A DNA stretch of 64,000 bases from Actinomycetes bacterium (GTDB taxonomy: Bacteria; Actinomycetota; Acidimicrobiia; Acidimicrobiales; RAAP-2): assembly GCA_021806045.1 (NCBI GenBank), contig JAJZDI010000016.1, forward strand, positions 17,018-81,017, written 5' to 3'. The notes below the pieces were generated by a model, which worked only from the letters and a program-made list of their open reading frames with translations, was not told the DNA's origin and searched no databases. Made by a program: the position numbers and the translations under genes. Of the stretch, positions 24,879 to 33,326 are shown in pieces. Position 1 is the first letter of the stretch; each line of letters starts with the position of its first letter.

Positions 24879-25712
24879 TCACCGGCGGGTGGCCCGGGCC
24901 CACCAACGACCCCCGGCCCGGCCGACCTCGACGGCGAGCCCGAAGCACTCGCTCATCGGCCCGGCCTCGAGGACCTCGCCGGCGTCGCCGGCGGCGACAA
25001 TCCGCCCGCCGCGGACCAGGGCGGCATGGGTGATGCCCGGGGGGATCTCCTCCGCGTGGTGGGTGACGAGCACCATGGGCGGGACCGACGGATCGGCCGC
25101 CAGGTCGTCCAGGTGCGCCACCAGCCGTTCGCGCGCTCCGAGGTCCAGCCCGGCGGCCGGCTCGTCGAACAGCAGCAGGTCGGCCCGCCCCATGCGGGCA
25201 CGGGCGATGAGGACCTGCTGGCGCTCGCCCTCGGAGAGGAGCCCGAACGGCCGGTCTCTCAGCGCGCCCGCACCTGCCGCCTCCAGGAGGGCGGTCGCCT
25301 CCGCCACGTCGGTGTCGTCGTACTCGTGCCACCAGGTCTCGAGGGCGGCGTGCCGGCCGGTCAGGACGACGTCGAGGGCGCCGAGGGTGGGCCGGATGGC
25401 CCGGCTCACCGACGCGCTGACCAGACCGATCCGCTCCCGCAGCGCCCGCAGGTCGACGGTGCCGAGGCGGTGGCCCAGCACGTCGACGGCGCCGCTGGTC
25501 GGCCACAATGCGGCACCGGCCACCCGCAGCAGGGTCGTCTTGCCCGATCCGTTGGGACCGAGGACGGCCCACCGCTCGCCGGGACCGACCTCGAGGTCGC
25601 ACCGGTCGAGCAGCACGTTCCCGTCGCGCACGACCGAGACGCCGGCCAGCCGGACGGCGGGCGAGGTCCCGCGGCTGCCGGCGAGCGGCCGGGGATCGTC
25701 CGGTGGGCTCAT
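24879..25712 (-). CDS. ABC transporter ATP-binding protein
   Basis: The 277-residue protein has Walker A (GPNGSGKTTLLR), signature LSEGERQQ, Walker B (LLLFDEPAAGLDL) and switch His (VLVTHHAEEI). Domain similarity is to cytosolic ModF/YlmA-like ABC ATPases; no permease gene is adjacent, so it may act with a distant permease or as a soluble ATPase. ATG 25712 overlaps the ychF stop by 4 nt; the longer upstream frame is within ychF. Confidence 0.87.
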   Translation of the reverse strand: MSPPDDPRPLAGSRGTSPAVRLAGVSVVRDGNVLLDRCDLEVGPGERWAVLGPNGSGKTTLLRVAGAALWPTSGAVDVLGHRLGTVDLRALRERIGLVSASVSRAIRPTLGALDVVLTGRHAALETWWHEYDDTDVAEATALLEAAGAGALRDRPFGLLSEGERQQVLIARARMGRADLLLFDEPAAGLDLGARERLVAHLDDLAADPSVPPMVLVTHHAEEIPPGITHAALVRGGRIVAAGDAGEVLEAGPMSECFGLAVEVGRAGGRWWARATRR

Positions 25713-26794
25713 ACGTTGAAGCGGAACTCGACGACATCGCCGTCCCGCATCACGTAGTCGCGGCCCTCGATGCGCGCCTTGCCCGCGGCCCGCACGGCAG
25801 CGATCGAGCCGGCGGCCACCAGATCGTCGTAGGAGACCACTTCGGCCTTCACGAACCCCCGCTCGAAGTCGGTGTGGATCGTTCCCGCCGCCCGCGGCGC
25901 GGTGTCGCCGGCGTGGATGGTCCACGCCCGTGCCTCCTTCGGACCGGCGGTGAGGAACGTCTGGAGGCCGAGGACGGCGAACCCGACCCGGACCAGTTGG
26001 GCGAGCCCCGACTCGGTCTGGCCGTAACCGGCCAGCAGCTCGGTCGCGTCAGCCGGGTCCATGCCTGCCAGCTCCGCCTCGATCTGGGCGCACAGCACGA
26101 TCGCCGGAGCCGGTACGACCGACGCGACCAGCTCGGCCCGCCTCGCCTCGTCGACCAGCCCGGCCTCGTCGACGTTGAAGACGTAGATGAACGGCTTGGC
26201 GCTGAGCAGGTGGAGGTCGGCCAGGAGCTCGGCGTCGAGCTCACCGGCGGCCACCGCCTCGGCGACGGTCCGGCCGGCGTCGAGGACCTCCCGGGCCTGG
26301 TGGGTCATGGCCAGGCGGGGAGCCAGCGACGGATCACGCTTGGCCTCCTTCGCCAGGCGCTCCAGGCGGTGGTCGACCGTCTGCAGGTCGGCCAGGATCA
26401 GTTCGGTGTTCACGGTGGCGATGTCGCCGACGGGGTCGACACGGCCGTCGACATGGATCACGTCACCATCGTCGAAGGCCCGTACCACCTGGCAGATGGC
26501 GTCGCTCTCACGGATGGCCGCCAGGAACTTGTTGCCCAGCCCCTCACCGGTGGAGGCACCGCGCACGATCCCGGCGATGTCGACGAACGTGACCGTGGCC
26601 GGCACGATCTCCTTGCTGTCGAACAGCTGGCCCAGGCGGTCGAGCCGGGGATCGGGCACGGGGACCACCCCGACGTTGGGGTCGATGGTGGCGAAGGGGT
26701 AGTTGGCCGCCAGGACCTCGTTCGCGGTCAGGGCGTTGAACAGCGTCGACTTCCCCACGTTCGGGAGGCCGACGATGCCGATGGAGAGACCCAC
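25709..26794 (-). CDS. ychF: Redox-regulated ribosome-binding ATPase YchF
   Basis: The 361-residue protein has P-loop [11 protein letters not shown] (9-19), [12 protein letters not shown] (switch I region), [14 protein letters not shown] (G3), NVDE (NKxE replaced, as in ATP-preferring YchF) and a TGS-type C terminus ending [12 protein letters not shown]. Length and motifs fit the family exactly. GTG 26794 is preceded by GAGGAG; TACGAT about 60 nt upstream may be the -10. Universal protein that associates with ribosomes. Confidence 0.95.
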   Translation of the reverse strand: MGLSIGIVGLPNVGKSTLFNALTANEVLAANYPFATIDPNVGVVPVPDPRLDRLGQLFDSKEIVPATVTFVDIAGIVRGASTGEGLGNKFLAAIRESDAICQVVRAFDDGDVIHVDGRVDPVGDIATVNTELILADLQTVDHRLERLAKEAKRDPSLAPRLAMTHQAREVLDAGRTVAEAVAAGELDAELLADLHLLSAKPFIYVFNVDEAGLVDEARRAELVASVVPAPAIVLCAQIEAELAGMDPADATELLAGYGQTESGLAQLVRVGFAVLGLQTFLTAGPKEARAWTIHAGDTAPRAAGTIHTDFERGFVKAEVVSYDDLVAAGSIAAVRAAGKARIEGRDYVMRDGDVVEFRFNV

Positions 26795-26941
26795 GTGCGG
26801 CTCCTCGTCGATCCGTCGGTTCGGGTAGCGCCGGCGACCCGGCGGTCCGCACCGATCGTAGGTGGTGGGCCGGGCCCAGCCGGCACAGCACCGGTGCCGA
26901 GAGCCGGCTCGTGGCCACCTGGGCCGCGGCGGGCCAGCTCC

Positions 26942-27274
26942 CTAGCGCACGGCCAGCAGGCGCCGCCCCACCCGTCCGGCCAGCTCGCCGGCGAAGGTTG
27001 ACCAGCTCTGCGACCCGCTCAGCCACTCGCCGACCGACCGGCCCGACGCGATCACCAGCTCGACGAAGTCCTCACGGCTGCACCCGAGCGGCTCCAGTGC
27101 CGGGCGCCACTGCGCCCACAGCCACACGCCGACGCAGGTGCCGTCGCCCAATCCCTCCCGCCAGTCGGCGCCGGAGGCCAACGCGTCGCGCATGGCGACC
27201 CGCAGGTCCACCGGTTCGTGCGGGATCTCGAGGAACATGCCGCCGGGGAGCTCCACCGCCTCCACCCGGGTCAT
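26942..27274 (-). CDS. Conserved hypothetical protein
   Basis: The 110-residue protein from ATG 27274 includes GGMFLEIPHEPVDLRVAMRD and WLWAQWRPALEPLGCSREDFVELV, with the tail SQSWSTFAGELAGRVGRRLL. It is soluble and of balanced composition. An in-frame start at 27454 would add a Gly/Ala/His-rich segment encoded by repeats, which looks less likely. No family recognised; it lies between ychF and cysH. Confidence 0.6.
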   Translation of the reverse strand: MTRVEAVELPGGMFLEIPHEPVDLRVAMRDALASGADWREGLGDGTCVGVWLWAQWRPALEPLGCSREDFVELVIASGRSVGEWLSGSQSWSTFAGELAGRVGRRLLAVR

Positions 27275-27325
27275 GGTACCGGCGGGCCGCGACGCGGAGA
27301 CGCCGGTTGGGCGTCCGGTGTGTTG

Positions 27326-27375
27326 CCCGGCACCGGCGTGCCCAGGACCTGCATACCCGGCACCGGCGTGCCCAG
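27326..27375. repeat. Two 20-bp direct repeats 30 bp apart
   Basis: CCCGGCACCGGCGTGCCCAG occurs at 27326-27345 and 27356-27375. They lie between cysH and the hypothetical gene. Confidence 0.8.
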
Positions 27376-27408
27376 CCGCGGCGTGGCCGCCAGCGCCCGA
27401 CGGCCGCG

Positions 27409-28146
27409 TCACGATGCGTGCAGGCCGCACTCCGTCTTGTCGGAACCGGCCCATCGACCGGCGCGCGGATCCTCACCGGGTGCCGTCGGCCTGGTGGTCG
27501 GTGCGCAGCCGATCGAACGGTAGCCCCGGTCGAAGAGGGGGTGGCGAGGCAGCCCGTGGTCGAGCTCGTAGCAGGCGATGTCGTCGTCGGTCCACGTCGC
27601 CAGGGGGTTCACCTTCACGAGCCCCCAGGCAGCATCGAACGACACCACCGGGGCCAGTGCCCGCGTGGGGGCGTCGACCCGCTTGAGCCCGGTGAGCCAG
27701 GCCGACCGGCCCGCAAGCGCGCCACGGAGGGGCGCCACCTTGCGGAGCTCGCAGCAGCGCTCGGTCCCGCACGGCCACGCATCGGCGTCCGGACCCGGGG
27801 TCGTCACCGTGAGCTGGAGCCCGTAGCGGTCCCGGACCGCCTCCACGTAGGCCAGCGTCTCGTCGAAGTGGGCACCCGTGTCGAGGAAGACGACCTCTAT
27901 GCCGGGGGCCACCTGCACGGCGAGGTCGATGACCACCGCGTCCTGGAATGAGCACGCCAGGGCGACGTCGCCCCTGAAGCGTTGCCATGCCCAGGCGATG
28001 ACCTCGGTCGGCGACGCCGTCTCCAGTCGTGCCGCCGCGTCGGCCAGCTCGGCGGCATCGGGTCCGGAATCGGGACGGGCGTCGGGTCCGGGTCCGCCCC
28101 CAGGGCGTCCGGGGGCGGTCGGTTGAGTGGTGGATCGATCGGTCAT
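27409..28146 (-). CDS. cysH: Phosphoadenylyl/adenylyl-sulfate reductase with altered cluster motif
   Basis: The 245-residue protein has ACSFQDAVVIDLAV, FLDTGAHFDETLAYV, ERCCELRK (C131, C132), TGLKR and GYRSIGCAPTTRP (C214), ending TECGLHAS with the catalytic Cys240. The assimilatory APS-reductase type has CC plus CxxC for a [4Fe-4S] cluster, but here the fourth ligand is Thr217 (GCAPT). It reduces APS/PAPS to sulfite. ATG 28146 has GAGGAG upstream. Divergent from cysD-cysN. Confidence 0.9.
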   Translation of the reverse strand: MTDRSTTQPTAPGRPGGGPGPDARPDSGPDAAELADAAARLETASPTEVIAWAWQRFRGDVALACSFQDAVVIDLAVQVAPGIEVVFLDTGAHFDETLAYVEAVRDRYGLQLTVTTPGPDADAWPCGTERCCELRKVAPLRGALAGRSAWLTGLKRVDAPTRALAPVVSFDAAWGLVKVNPLATWTDDDIACYELDHGLPRHPLFDRGYRSIGCAPTTRPTAPGEDPRAGRWAGSDKTECGLHAS

Positions 28147-28403
28147 CGTGCTCCTCGGCGCTCGGGAACCGTGCCCCGTGCCTTGCGGACCGTGGCACCC
28201 GGGACTATACATGACTAAATCGATCATATTTTGTGACAATCTGGGTGCGAGGGCGCCTGACGGCCGCCGTGACGGGCCGGCGCCCGCTCGGAACCGTCCG
28301 ACCAGCCACCAACCGACCAGACCATGACGAACCGACGCCGCCCCGCACCCGATGGCCTCTGGCCCAGGGCAGCAGCGGCGAGGAGATGAGAGGAAACCCA
28401 CGG
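28147..28403. promoter_or_regulatory. Divergent cysH / cysDN promoter region
   Basis: This 257-bp gap holds an AT-rich island at about 28203-28245 in otherwise GC-rich DNA, with TATAGT and TATGAT readable on the minus strand and TTGTCA upstream. It probably controls both directions by sulfur supply. No riboswitch recognised. Confidence 0.5.
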
Positions 28404-29357
28404 ATGACGTCGACACTCGACCGCACCGACTCGGACCCGGCCGGGTCGGTCGCTGAGGCCGGAACCGTCGAGCACCTCGACCTGCTCGAGGCCCATGCAG
28501 TCTTTGTCATGCGTGAGGTGGCGGCCGAGTGCGAGCGACCCGCCCTGCTCTTCTCCGGCGGCAAGGATTCGGCCGTCCTCCTCCGCCTGGCTGAGAAGGC
28601 GTTCCGGCCCGGTCGGTTCCCGTTCCCGATCGTCCACATCGACACGGGCCACAACTTCCCCGAGGTGCTCGAGTTCCGCGACCGGCGCGTGGCCGAGCTG
28701 GGTGAGCGCCTCGAGGTCGCATCGGTGCAGGCCGCCATCGACGCCGGCCTGGTGGCCGACCCCGGGCCGGGGGGATCACGCAACCGCCTCCAGACGACCG
28801 CCCTGCTCGAGGCGATCCGGGGCCACCGCTTCGACGCCTGCATCGGCGGGGCACGCCGCGACGAGGACAAGGCTCGGGCGAAGGAGCGGATCCTCTCGTT
28901 CCGGGACACCTTCGGCCAGTGGGACCCCAAGCGCCAGCGCCCCGAGCTCTGGCAGCTCTACTCGGGAACGGTGGCCGACGGCGAGCACCTGCGAGCCTTC
29001 CCCCTCTCGGACTGGACCGAGCTCGATGTGTGGCAGTACATCGCCCGTGAGCGGATCGAGCTCCCGTCCATCTACTACGCCCACCGACGTGCGGTGGTCG
29101 AGCGCGACGGCATGCTCCTCGCCGTCTCCGACTGGGTCCGCCCCACCGAAGGCGAGGCCGTCACCGACCAGACCGTCCGGTTCCGGACCGTCGGTGACGC
29201 CACCTGCACCGGCGCCGTCCGCTCCACGGCCACGACGGTGGAGCAGATCGTGGCCGAGGTCGCCGCGTCTCGGGTCTCGGAGCGGGGAGCGACGAGAGCC
29301 GACGACCGCTTCTCCGAGACGGCCATGGAGGATCGCAAGCGGGAGGGGTACTTCTGA
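28404..29357 (+). CDS. cysD: Sulfate adenylyltransferase small subunit
   Basis: The 317-residue protein has the PP-loop motif LLFSGGKDSAVLLRLAEKAF, VHIDTGHNFPEVLEFRD, QTTALLEAI, IGGARRDEDKARAKERI and the tail AMEDRKREGYF, all typical of CysD. With CysN it makes APS from ATP and sulfate. ATG 28404 is chosen (GAGAGGA upstream, conserved length); in-frame ATG 28386 possible. Stop overlaps the cysN start (TGATG). Confidence 0.95.
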   Translation: MTSTLDRTDSDPAGSVAEAGTVEHLDLLEAHAVFVMREVAAECERPALLFSGGKDSAVLLRLAEKAFRPGRFPFPIVHIDTGHNFPEVLEFRDRRVAELGERLEVASVQAAIDAGLVADPGPGGSRNRLQTTALLEAIRGHRFDACIGGARRDEDKARAKERILSFRDTFGQWDPKRQRPELWQLYSGTVADGEHLRAFPLSDWTELDVWQYIARERIELPSIYYAHRRAVVERDGMLLAVSDWVRPTEGEAVTDQTVRFRTVGDATCTGAVRSTATTVEQIVAEVAASRVSERGATRADDRFSETAMEDRKREGYF

Positions 29358-30679
29358 TGACCACCCTGGCCACGACGGCGCAGAGCGCGCCGGGCGCCGC
29401 CTCGATGGACCTGCTCCGGTTCGCCGCGGTCGGATCGGTGGACGACGGCAAGTCGACCCTGATCGGCCGCCTCCTGCACGACACCAAGCAGCTCTTCGAC
29501 GACCAGCTCGCCGCCATCAACGCCGCCTCCGAGCGGCGCGGCGTGGGCGGCGTTGACCTCTCGTTCGTCACCGACGGTCTCCGTGCCGAACGTGAGCAGG
29601 GCATCACCATCGACGTCGCCTACCGCTACGCGGCCACGCCGGCCCGCAAGTTCATCATCGCCGACTGCCCCGGGCACGTGCAGTACACGCGCAACATGGC
29701 GACCGGCGCCTCGACCGCCGACCTCGCCCTGGTGGTGATCGACGCCAGCCAGGGGCTGCGGGAGCAGACCAGGCGTCACGTCTGCATCGCCGCACTGCTC
29801 GGCGTGCGCCAACTGGTGGTGACGGCCAACAAGATGGACCTGACCGACTGGGACACCGGCGCGTTCGCCCGCGTCGAGGCCGAGATCCGGGCGCTGGCCC
29901 GACGCCTCCTCGTCCCCGCGTGCACGGTGATCCCCGTGTCCGCCCTGCACGGCGACAACGTAGCCACCCGCTCGGCCGCGGCACCCTGGTACGACGGCCC
30001 CACCGTCCTCGAGGCCCTCGAGCAGGCACCGGCCGGCGGGTGGGCCGGCGCCAACGGTGCGCACGAGGGGTCCGGCGCCCGCCTCCCCGTCCAGTGGATC
30101 CTCCGCCAGCCCGGTGGCGGTCGCACCTACGCGGGCATGGTCAACGGCGGCTCCCTGCGCAACGGGGACGAGGTGGTGATCGTCCCCTCCGGTCGCCGGA
30201 CGAGGATCACCTCGCTGTCCACGCCGGATGGCGCCCGGACCGACGCGCCCGTCGGCCTGTCCGTCTCCATCGGCCTGGCTGACGACATCGACGTCAGCAG
30301 GGGCGACCTGATCGCAGCCGCCGACGACGTGCCCGAGGTGGCGACCGAGCTCGACGCCACCGTGTGCTGGTTCGCCGAGCGCCCGCTCGAGCACGGATCG
30401 CGCCTACGGGTCAAGCACACCACCCGGGTCACCCCCGGGCAGGTCGCAGCGGTCACCGGTCGGCTCGACGTGAACGACCTCACCGTGTCGGCGACGGAGA
30501 CGCTCGGGGAGAACGACATCGGCACGGTCCGCCTGTCCACGGCCGCGCCGCTGGCCGTCGACCCCTACCGCCGGAACCGGATCACCGGGAGCTTCATCCT
30601 GATCGATCCGGTCACCCACGCCACGGTGGCCGCGGGCATGGTCGGTCTCCCCCACCTCGCCCCCGACGAGGACCGGTAG
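29357..30679 (+). CDS. cysN: Sulfate adenylyltransferase large subunit (GTPase)
   Basis: The 440-residue GTPase has G1 (VGSVDDGKSTLIGRLL), switch (EREQGITIDVAYRY), G3 (DCPGHVQY), G4 (NKMD) and two EF-Tu-like beta barrels. It stops without the APS-kinase (CysC) domain found in CysNC fusions, and no cysC is nearby, fitting an APS-reductase pathway. GTP hydrolysis drives the unfavourable adenylation of sulfate. Confidence 0.95.
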   Translation: MTTLATTAQSAPGAASMDLLRFAAVGSVDDGKSTLIGRLLHDTKQLFDDQLAAINAASERRGVGGVDLSFVTDGLRAEREQGITIDVAYRYAATPARKFIIADCPGHVQYTRNMATGASTADLALVVIDASQGLREQTRRHVCIAALLGVRQLVVTANKMDLTDWDTGAFARVEAEIRALARRLLVPACTVIPVSALHGDNVATRSAAAPWYDGPTVLEALEQAPAGGWAGANGAHEGSGARLPVQWILRQPGGGRTYAGMVNGGSLRNGDEVVIVPSGRRTRITSLSTPDGARTDAPVGLSVSIGLADDIDVSRGDLIAAADDVPEVATELDATVCWFAERPLEHGSRLRVKHTTRVTPGQVAAVTGRLDVNDLTVSATETLGENDIGTVRLSTAAPLAVDPYRRNRITGSFILIDPVTHATVAAGMVGLPHLAPDEDR

Positions 30680-30685
30680 GCGGGA

Positions 30686-31324
30686 GTGGACGCCGGCACG
30701 TCCCTCTACCCCGTCGCTCTCTCCGTCGACGGGGTGCGCTGCCTGGTCGTGGGCGGTGGACGGATCGCCGCCCGCAAGGTCGCCGGCCTCCGGGCCTGTG
30801 GGGCGGACGTCGTCGTCGTCGCCCCGGAGGTCGTCCCCGAGCTGGCCCGGACCGACGATCCCGGCGTGACCGTCCTCCGCCGGCCCTACCGGGCCGGCGA
30901 GGCAGCCGGTTATCGACTGGTGATCACCGCCACCGGCGATCGCGACGTCGACGGGGCCGTATCGTCCGACGCACAGGCCGCCGGGACCTGGGTCAACAGC
31001 GCCGACGACATCGGCAACTGCACCTTCATCCTGCCGGCCGTCCACCGCGACGGGCCGGTGACGGTGGCCGTGTCCACGTCCGGCACCAGCCCGGCGCTCG
31101 CCGGCTGGCTGCGAGACCAGGTGGCCGCCGCGCTGACGCCCGCGCTCGGCTCGCTGTCGCGGCTCCTCGCCGAGGCACGGTCCGAGCTGCACGCCGTCGG
31201 CACGTCGACGGAGGCGGTCAACTGGCGCACCATCCTCGACGGGCCCGTCCCGGAGCTGGTCGCCGCAGGCGACACCGACGCCGCCCGGGAACGGCTCCGA
31301 CGCGACCTGGGGCTGGCCGGCTGA
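30686..31324 (+). CDS. Precorrin-2 dehydrogenase / sirohydrochlorin ferrochelatase
   Basis: The 212-residue Met8/CysG-N-type protein has YPVALSVDGVRCLVVGGGRIAARKVAGL (NAD site), VVITATGD-like LVITATGDRDVDGAVS, NSADDIGNCTFILPAV and VAVSTSGTSPALAGWLRDQV. It performs the last steps of siroheme synthesis, the cofactor of sulfite reductase. It lies 6 nt after cysN with a GTG start, which fits co-expression with sulfate reduction. The uroporphyrinogen methyltransferase half of CysG is absent. Confidence 0.9.
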   Translation: MDAGTSLYPVALSVDGVRCLVVGGGRIAARKVAGLRACGADVVVVAPEVVPELARTDDPGVTVLRRPYRAGEAAGYRLVITATGDRDVDGAVSSDAQAAGTWVNSADDIGNCTFILPAVHRDGPVTVAVSTSGTSPALAGWLRDQVAAALTPALGSLSRLLAEARSELHAVGTSTEAVNWRTILDGPVPELVAAGDTDAARERLRRDLGLAG

Positions 31325-31327
31325 CCA

Positions 31328-31341
31328 CCGGGCCGGCCCGG
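31328..31341. terminator. GC palindrome between convergent genes
   Basis: CCGGGCCGGCCCGG is a perfect palindrome 4 nt past the stop of the siroheme gene, facing the convergent membrane-protein gene. Confidence 0.4.
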
Positions 31342-31362
31342 CGACTCAGCGGGCCCGGCCGC

Positions 31363-31926
31363 TCAGGGCTTGGCCACCATCAGCACCGCGGCGGCGACCA
31401 CCAGCACGATGACCGTCACTGACGCCACCGTGACCCGGAGGGCCGGACCCCGTCGGTCCCCGCCCGGTGCCCCGTCGCCCGGATCGCCGGCCGCACCGGT
31501 CCCATCGGCACCACTCCCGCCTGCGGCCGCCACCAAGCTCGCCAGCGCGGCCTCGCCCGGCCACAGGATCGCCTCGCCGATGCCGACGGCCGCCACCCAC
31601 ATCGCCACCCCGGCCACCACCCACGCGTCCGAGAACGACCACACCCCGTGGCTCATGGCGACGAGGACGACGCCGAGGACCGGAACCCCGTAGAGGGTAC
31701 GGCCGGCCAGGTCGGGGCCCGCCCTGAAGTACCGGGCTGCGTCCACGGGAAGGGGCCCGGGCAGCCGGACGCGCCACGCCGCCACCCCGGAGGCCGCTGT
31801 CGCACCCGTCCCCACCAGCGCGCACAGGACGTGGGCGAGGAGGAGCAGGTCGTAGGCGGCGCTCCGGTTGAAGGACGCCCCCACCGCCGAGCCGAGCACG
31901 TGGGCGGTGCGGGCGACGTGGGTCAT
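31363..31926 (-). CDS. Four-helix integral membrane protein (DUF2269-like)
   Basis: The 187-residue protein has about four membrane segments: YDLLLLAHVLCALVGTGA, GVPVLGVVLVAMSHGVWSF, AWVVAGVAMWVAAVGIGEAIL and VASVTVIVLVVAAAVLMVA. The helix-1 His (LLLLAHVL) and Gly-rich pattern resemble DUF2269-type small membrane proteins. An upstream extension to 32160 is possible but lacks hydrophobic pattern. Function unknown. Confidence 0.6.
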   Translation of the reverse strand: MTHVARTAHVLGSAVGASFNRSAAYDLLLLAHVLCALVGTGATAASGVAAWRVRLPGPLPVDAARYFRAGPDLAGRTLYGVPVLGVVLVAMSHGVWSFSDAWVVAGVAMWVAAVGIGEAILWPGEAALASLVAAAGGSGADGTGAAGDPGDGAPGGDRRGPALRVTVASVTVIVLVVAAAVLMVAKP

Positions 31927-32267
31927 CCGGGGGTCCGGCCGGCCGGGCCGGGCCCATGGGCCGGGCTGGGACACCGGGCCGGTGCCGGACGACGGGGGCA
32001 GGTCGCCAGGGACCCGGGACGAGCGGTGGGCGGCGCGGTCCGTGCGATGGCCGACACCGTACCCGCAGCCGGATCGCTCCTGTTCGCGGGGGTGATCACC
32101 CACGTTGCGCAGTATTGCTACCTTGGAGTAACCACAACGGTGCGGCCGGTGGCCCGGCACACGGCGGACCCGCCCCTTCAGGAACCGGCCGGTGCAGGTC
32201 GATGAGAGAGAAGAGAAGGGTCGCCGGGATCGGAGCCGGCGCAGCCGAAGGAGCAGACGGACCGCAC
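31927..32267. other. Divergent intergenic region before galT
   Basis: About 340 bp, with a locally AT-richer segment near 32100-32140 (AGTATTGCTACCTTGGAGTA) that could hold promoters. No gene supported. Confidence 0.4.
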
Positions 32268-33260
32268 ATGAACCAGTTGCGCCTCGATCCGATGACCGGA
32301 CGGTGGGTGGTGGTCAGCACCGACCGGGCGCAGCGACCGCGGGCGTTCACGCCGCGGACCGCCCCCATCCAGGCCGACACCGACCGACCCTGCCCGTTCT
32401 GTCCCGGTCACGAGGAGGCCACACCGCCGGCCCTCGAGACCTACGGCCCCGAAGGCCACTGGCTCGTGCGGGTGGTGCCGAACCTGTACCCCGCCTTCGA
32501 GGGCGACGACCCCTTCGTCGTCGAGAACCGCGGTCCCGTCTTCACCCAGGCCACCGCGGGCGGCATCCACGAGGTGCTCGTCCTCTCGCCGGACCACACC
32601 GACTCGTGGTCGATGCTCAGTGAGGACCAGACCTCCCTCGTCATGGCGGCCATCCGGGACCGGATCGAGGAGCACGCCAGCGTGACGGGGCTGCGCTACA
32701 CCCAGGTCATCGTGAACGCGGGACGGGAGGCGGGCGCCTCCCTCGAGCACCCGCACGCCCAGCTCCTCGGGATGTCCTTCGTCCCCCGCGAACTGGTCGA
32801 GGAGCAGGCCGGCTTCGCCCGCTTCGCCGGGAGGTGCCTGTTGTGCACCACCGTCGACGCCGAGGAGGACGTCGACCACCGGGTCGTCTACGCCGACGAG
32901 CGGGTGCTCGTCATCAACCCGTTCTGGAGCGGCGCCCCGTACGAAATGCTCGTCATCCCCCGCGACCACAACCCCCACCTCCACCGCAGCCCCGAAGCCG
33001 ACCTCAGCGCGGTGGGCAAGGCGATCCGCCACGCGCTTGGCCGCCTGCGCGACGTGGTGGGCGACGTCGCCTACAACCTGGTCATCCACTCCGCCCCCTA
33101 CCGGGCACCCGAGCCCTACCACTGGCACGTCCACCTCATCCCCAAGCTGACGACGGTGGCCGGCTTCGAGCTCGGCACCGGGGTGCTGATCAACATCGTC
33201 AACCCCGAGCAGGCCACCGAGGAGCTCCGCCAACGGGTGCCGGCGACCGCCGAGCACTGA
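32268..33260 (+). CDS. galT: Galactose-1-phosphate uridylyltransferase family protein
   Basis: The 330-residue HIT-superfamily protein shows LDPMTGRWVVVSTDRAQRP, a zinc motif CPFCPGH, VPNLYPAFEG, the active-site segment EHPHAQLLG and a second Cys pair CLLCT, with a C-terminal YHWHVHLIPK. It transfers UMP between UDP-glucose and galactose-1-phosphate in the Leloir pathway, though some homologues act as ADP-sulfurylases. GAAGGAG lies 13 nt upstream of ATG 32268. Convergent with the phosphofructokinase gene. Confidence 0.9.
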   Translation: MNQLRLDPMTGRWVVVSTDRAQRPRAFTPRTAPIQADTDRPCPFCPGHEEATPPALETYGPEGHWLVRVVPNLYPAFEGDDPFVVENRGPVFTQATAGGIHEVLVLSPDHTDSWSMLSEDQTSLVMAAIRDRIEEHASVTGLRYTQVIVNAGREAGASLEHPHAQLLGMSFVPRELVEEQAGFARFAGRCLLCTTVDAEEDVDHRVVYADERVLVINPFWSGAPYEMLVIPRDHNPHLHRSPEADLSAVGKAIRHALGRLRDVVGDVAYNLVIHSAPYRAPEPYHWHVHLIPKLTTVAGFELGTGVLINIVNPEQATEELRQRVPATAEH

Positions 33261-33277
33261 CCGCTGCGCTCCCTGAA

Positions 33278-33296
33278 CTGCCCGGGGCCCGGGCAG
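33278..33296. terminator. Bidirectional hairpin between galT and pfk
   Basis: CTGCCCGGG-G-CCCGGGCAG is a 9-bp perfect inverted repeat between convergent stops (33260 and 33327). Confidence 0.6.
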
Positions 33297-33326
33297 CCGG
33301 GCTCCCCGGGCCGACGACCCTCGCCC

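Noticed and set aside
28203..28245. AT-rich island considered as a horizontally acquired remnant
   Set aside because: It is only about 40 bp, lies between divergent cys genes and contains promoter-like hexamers, so a promoter is the simpler reading.
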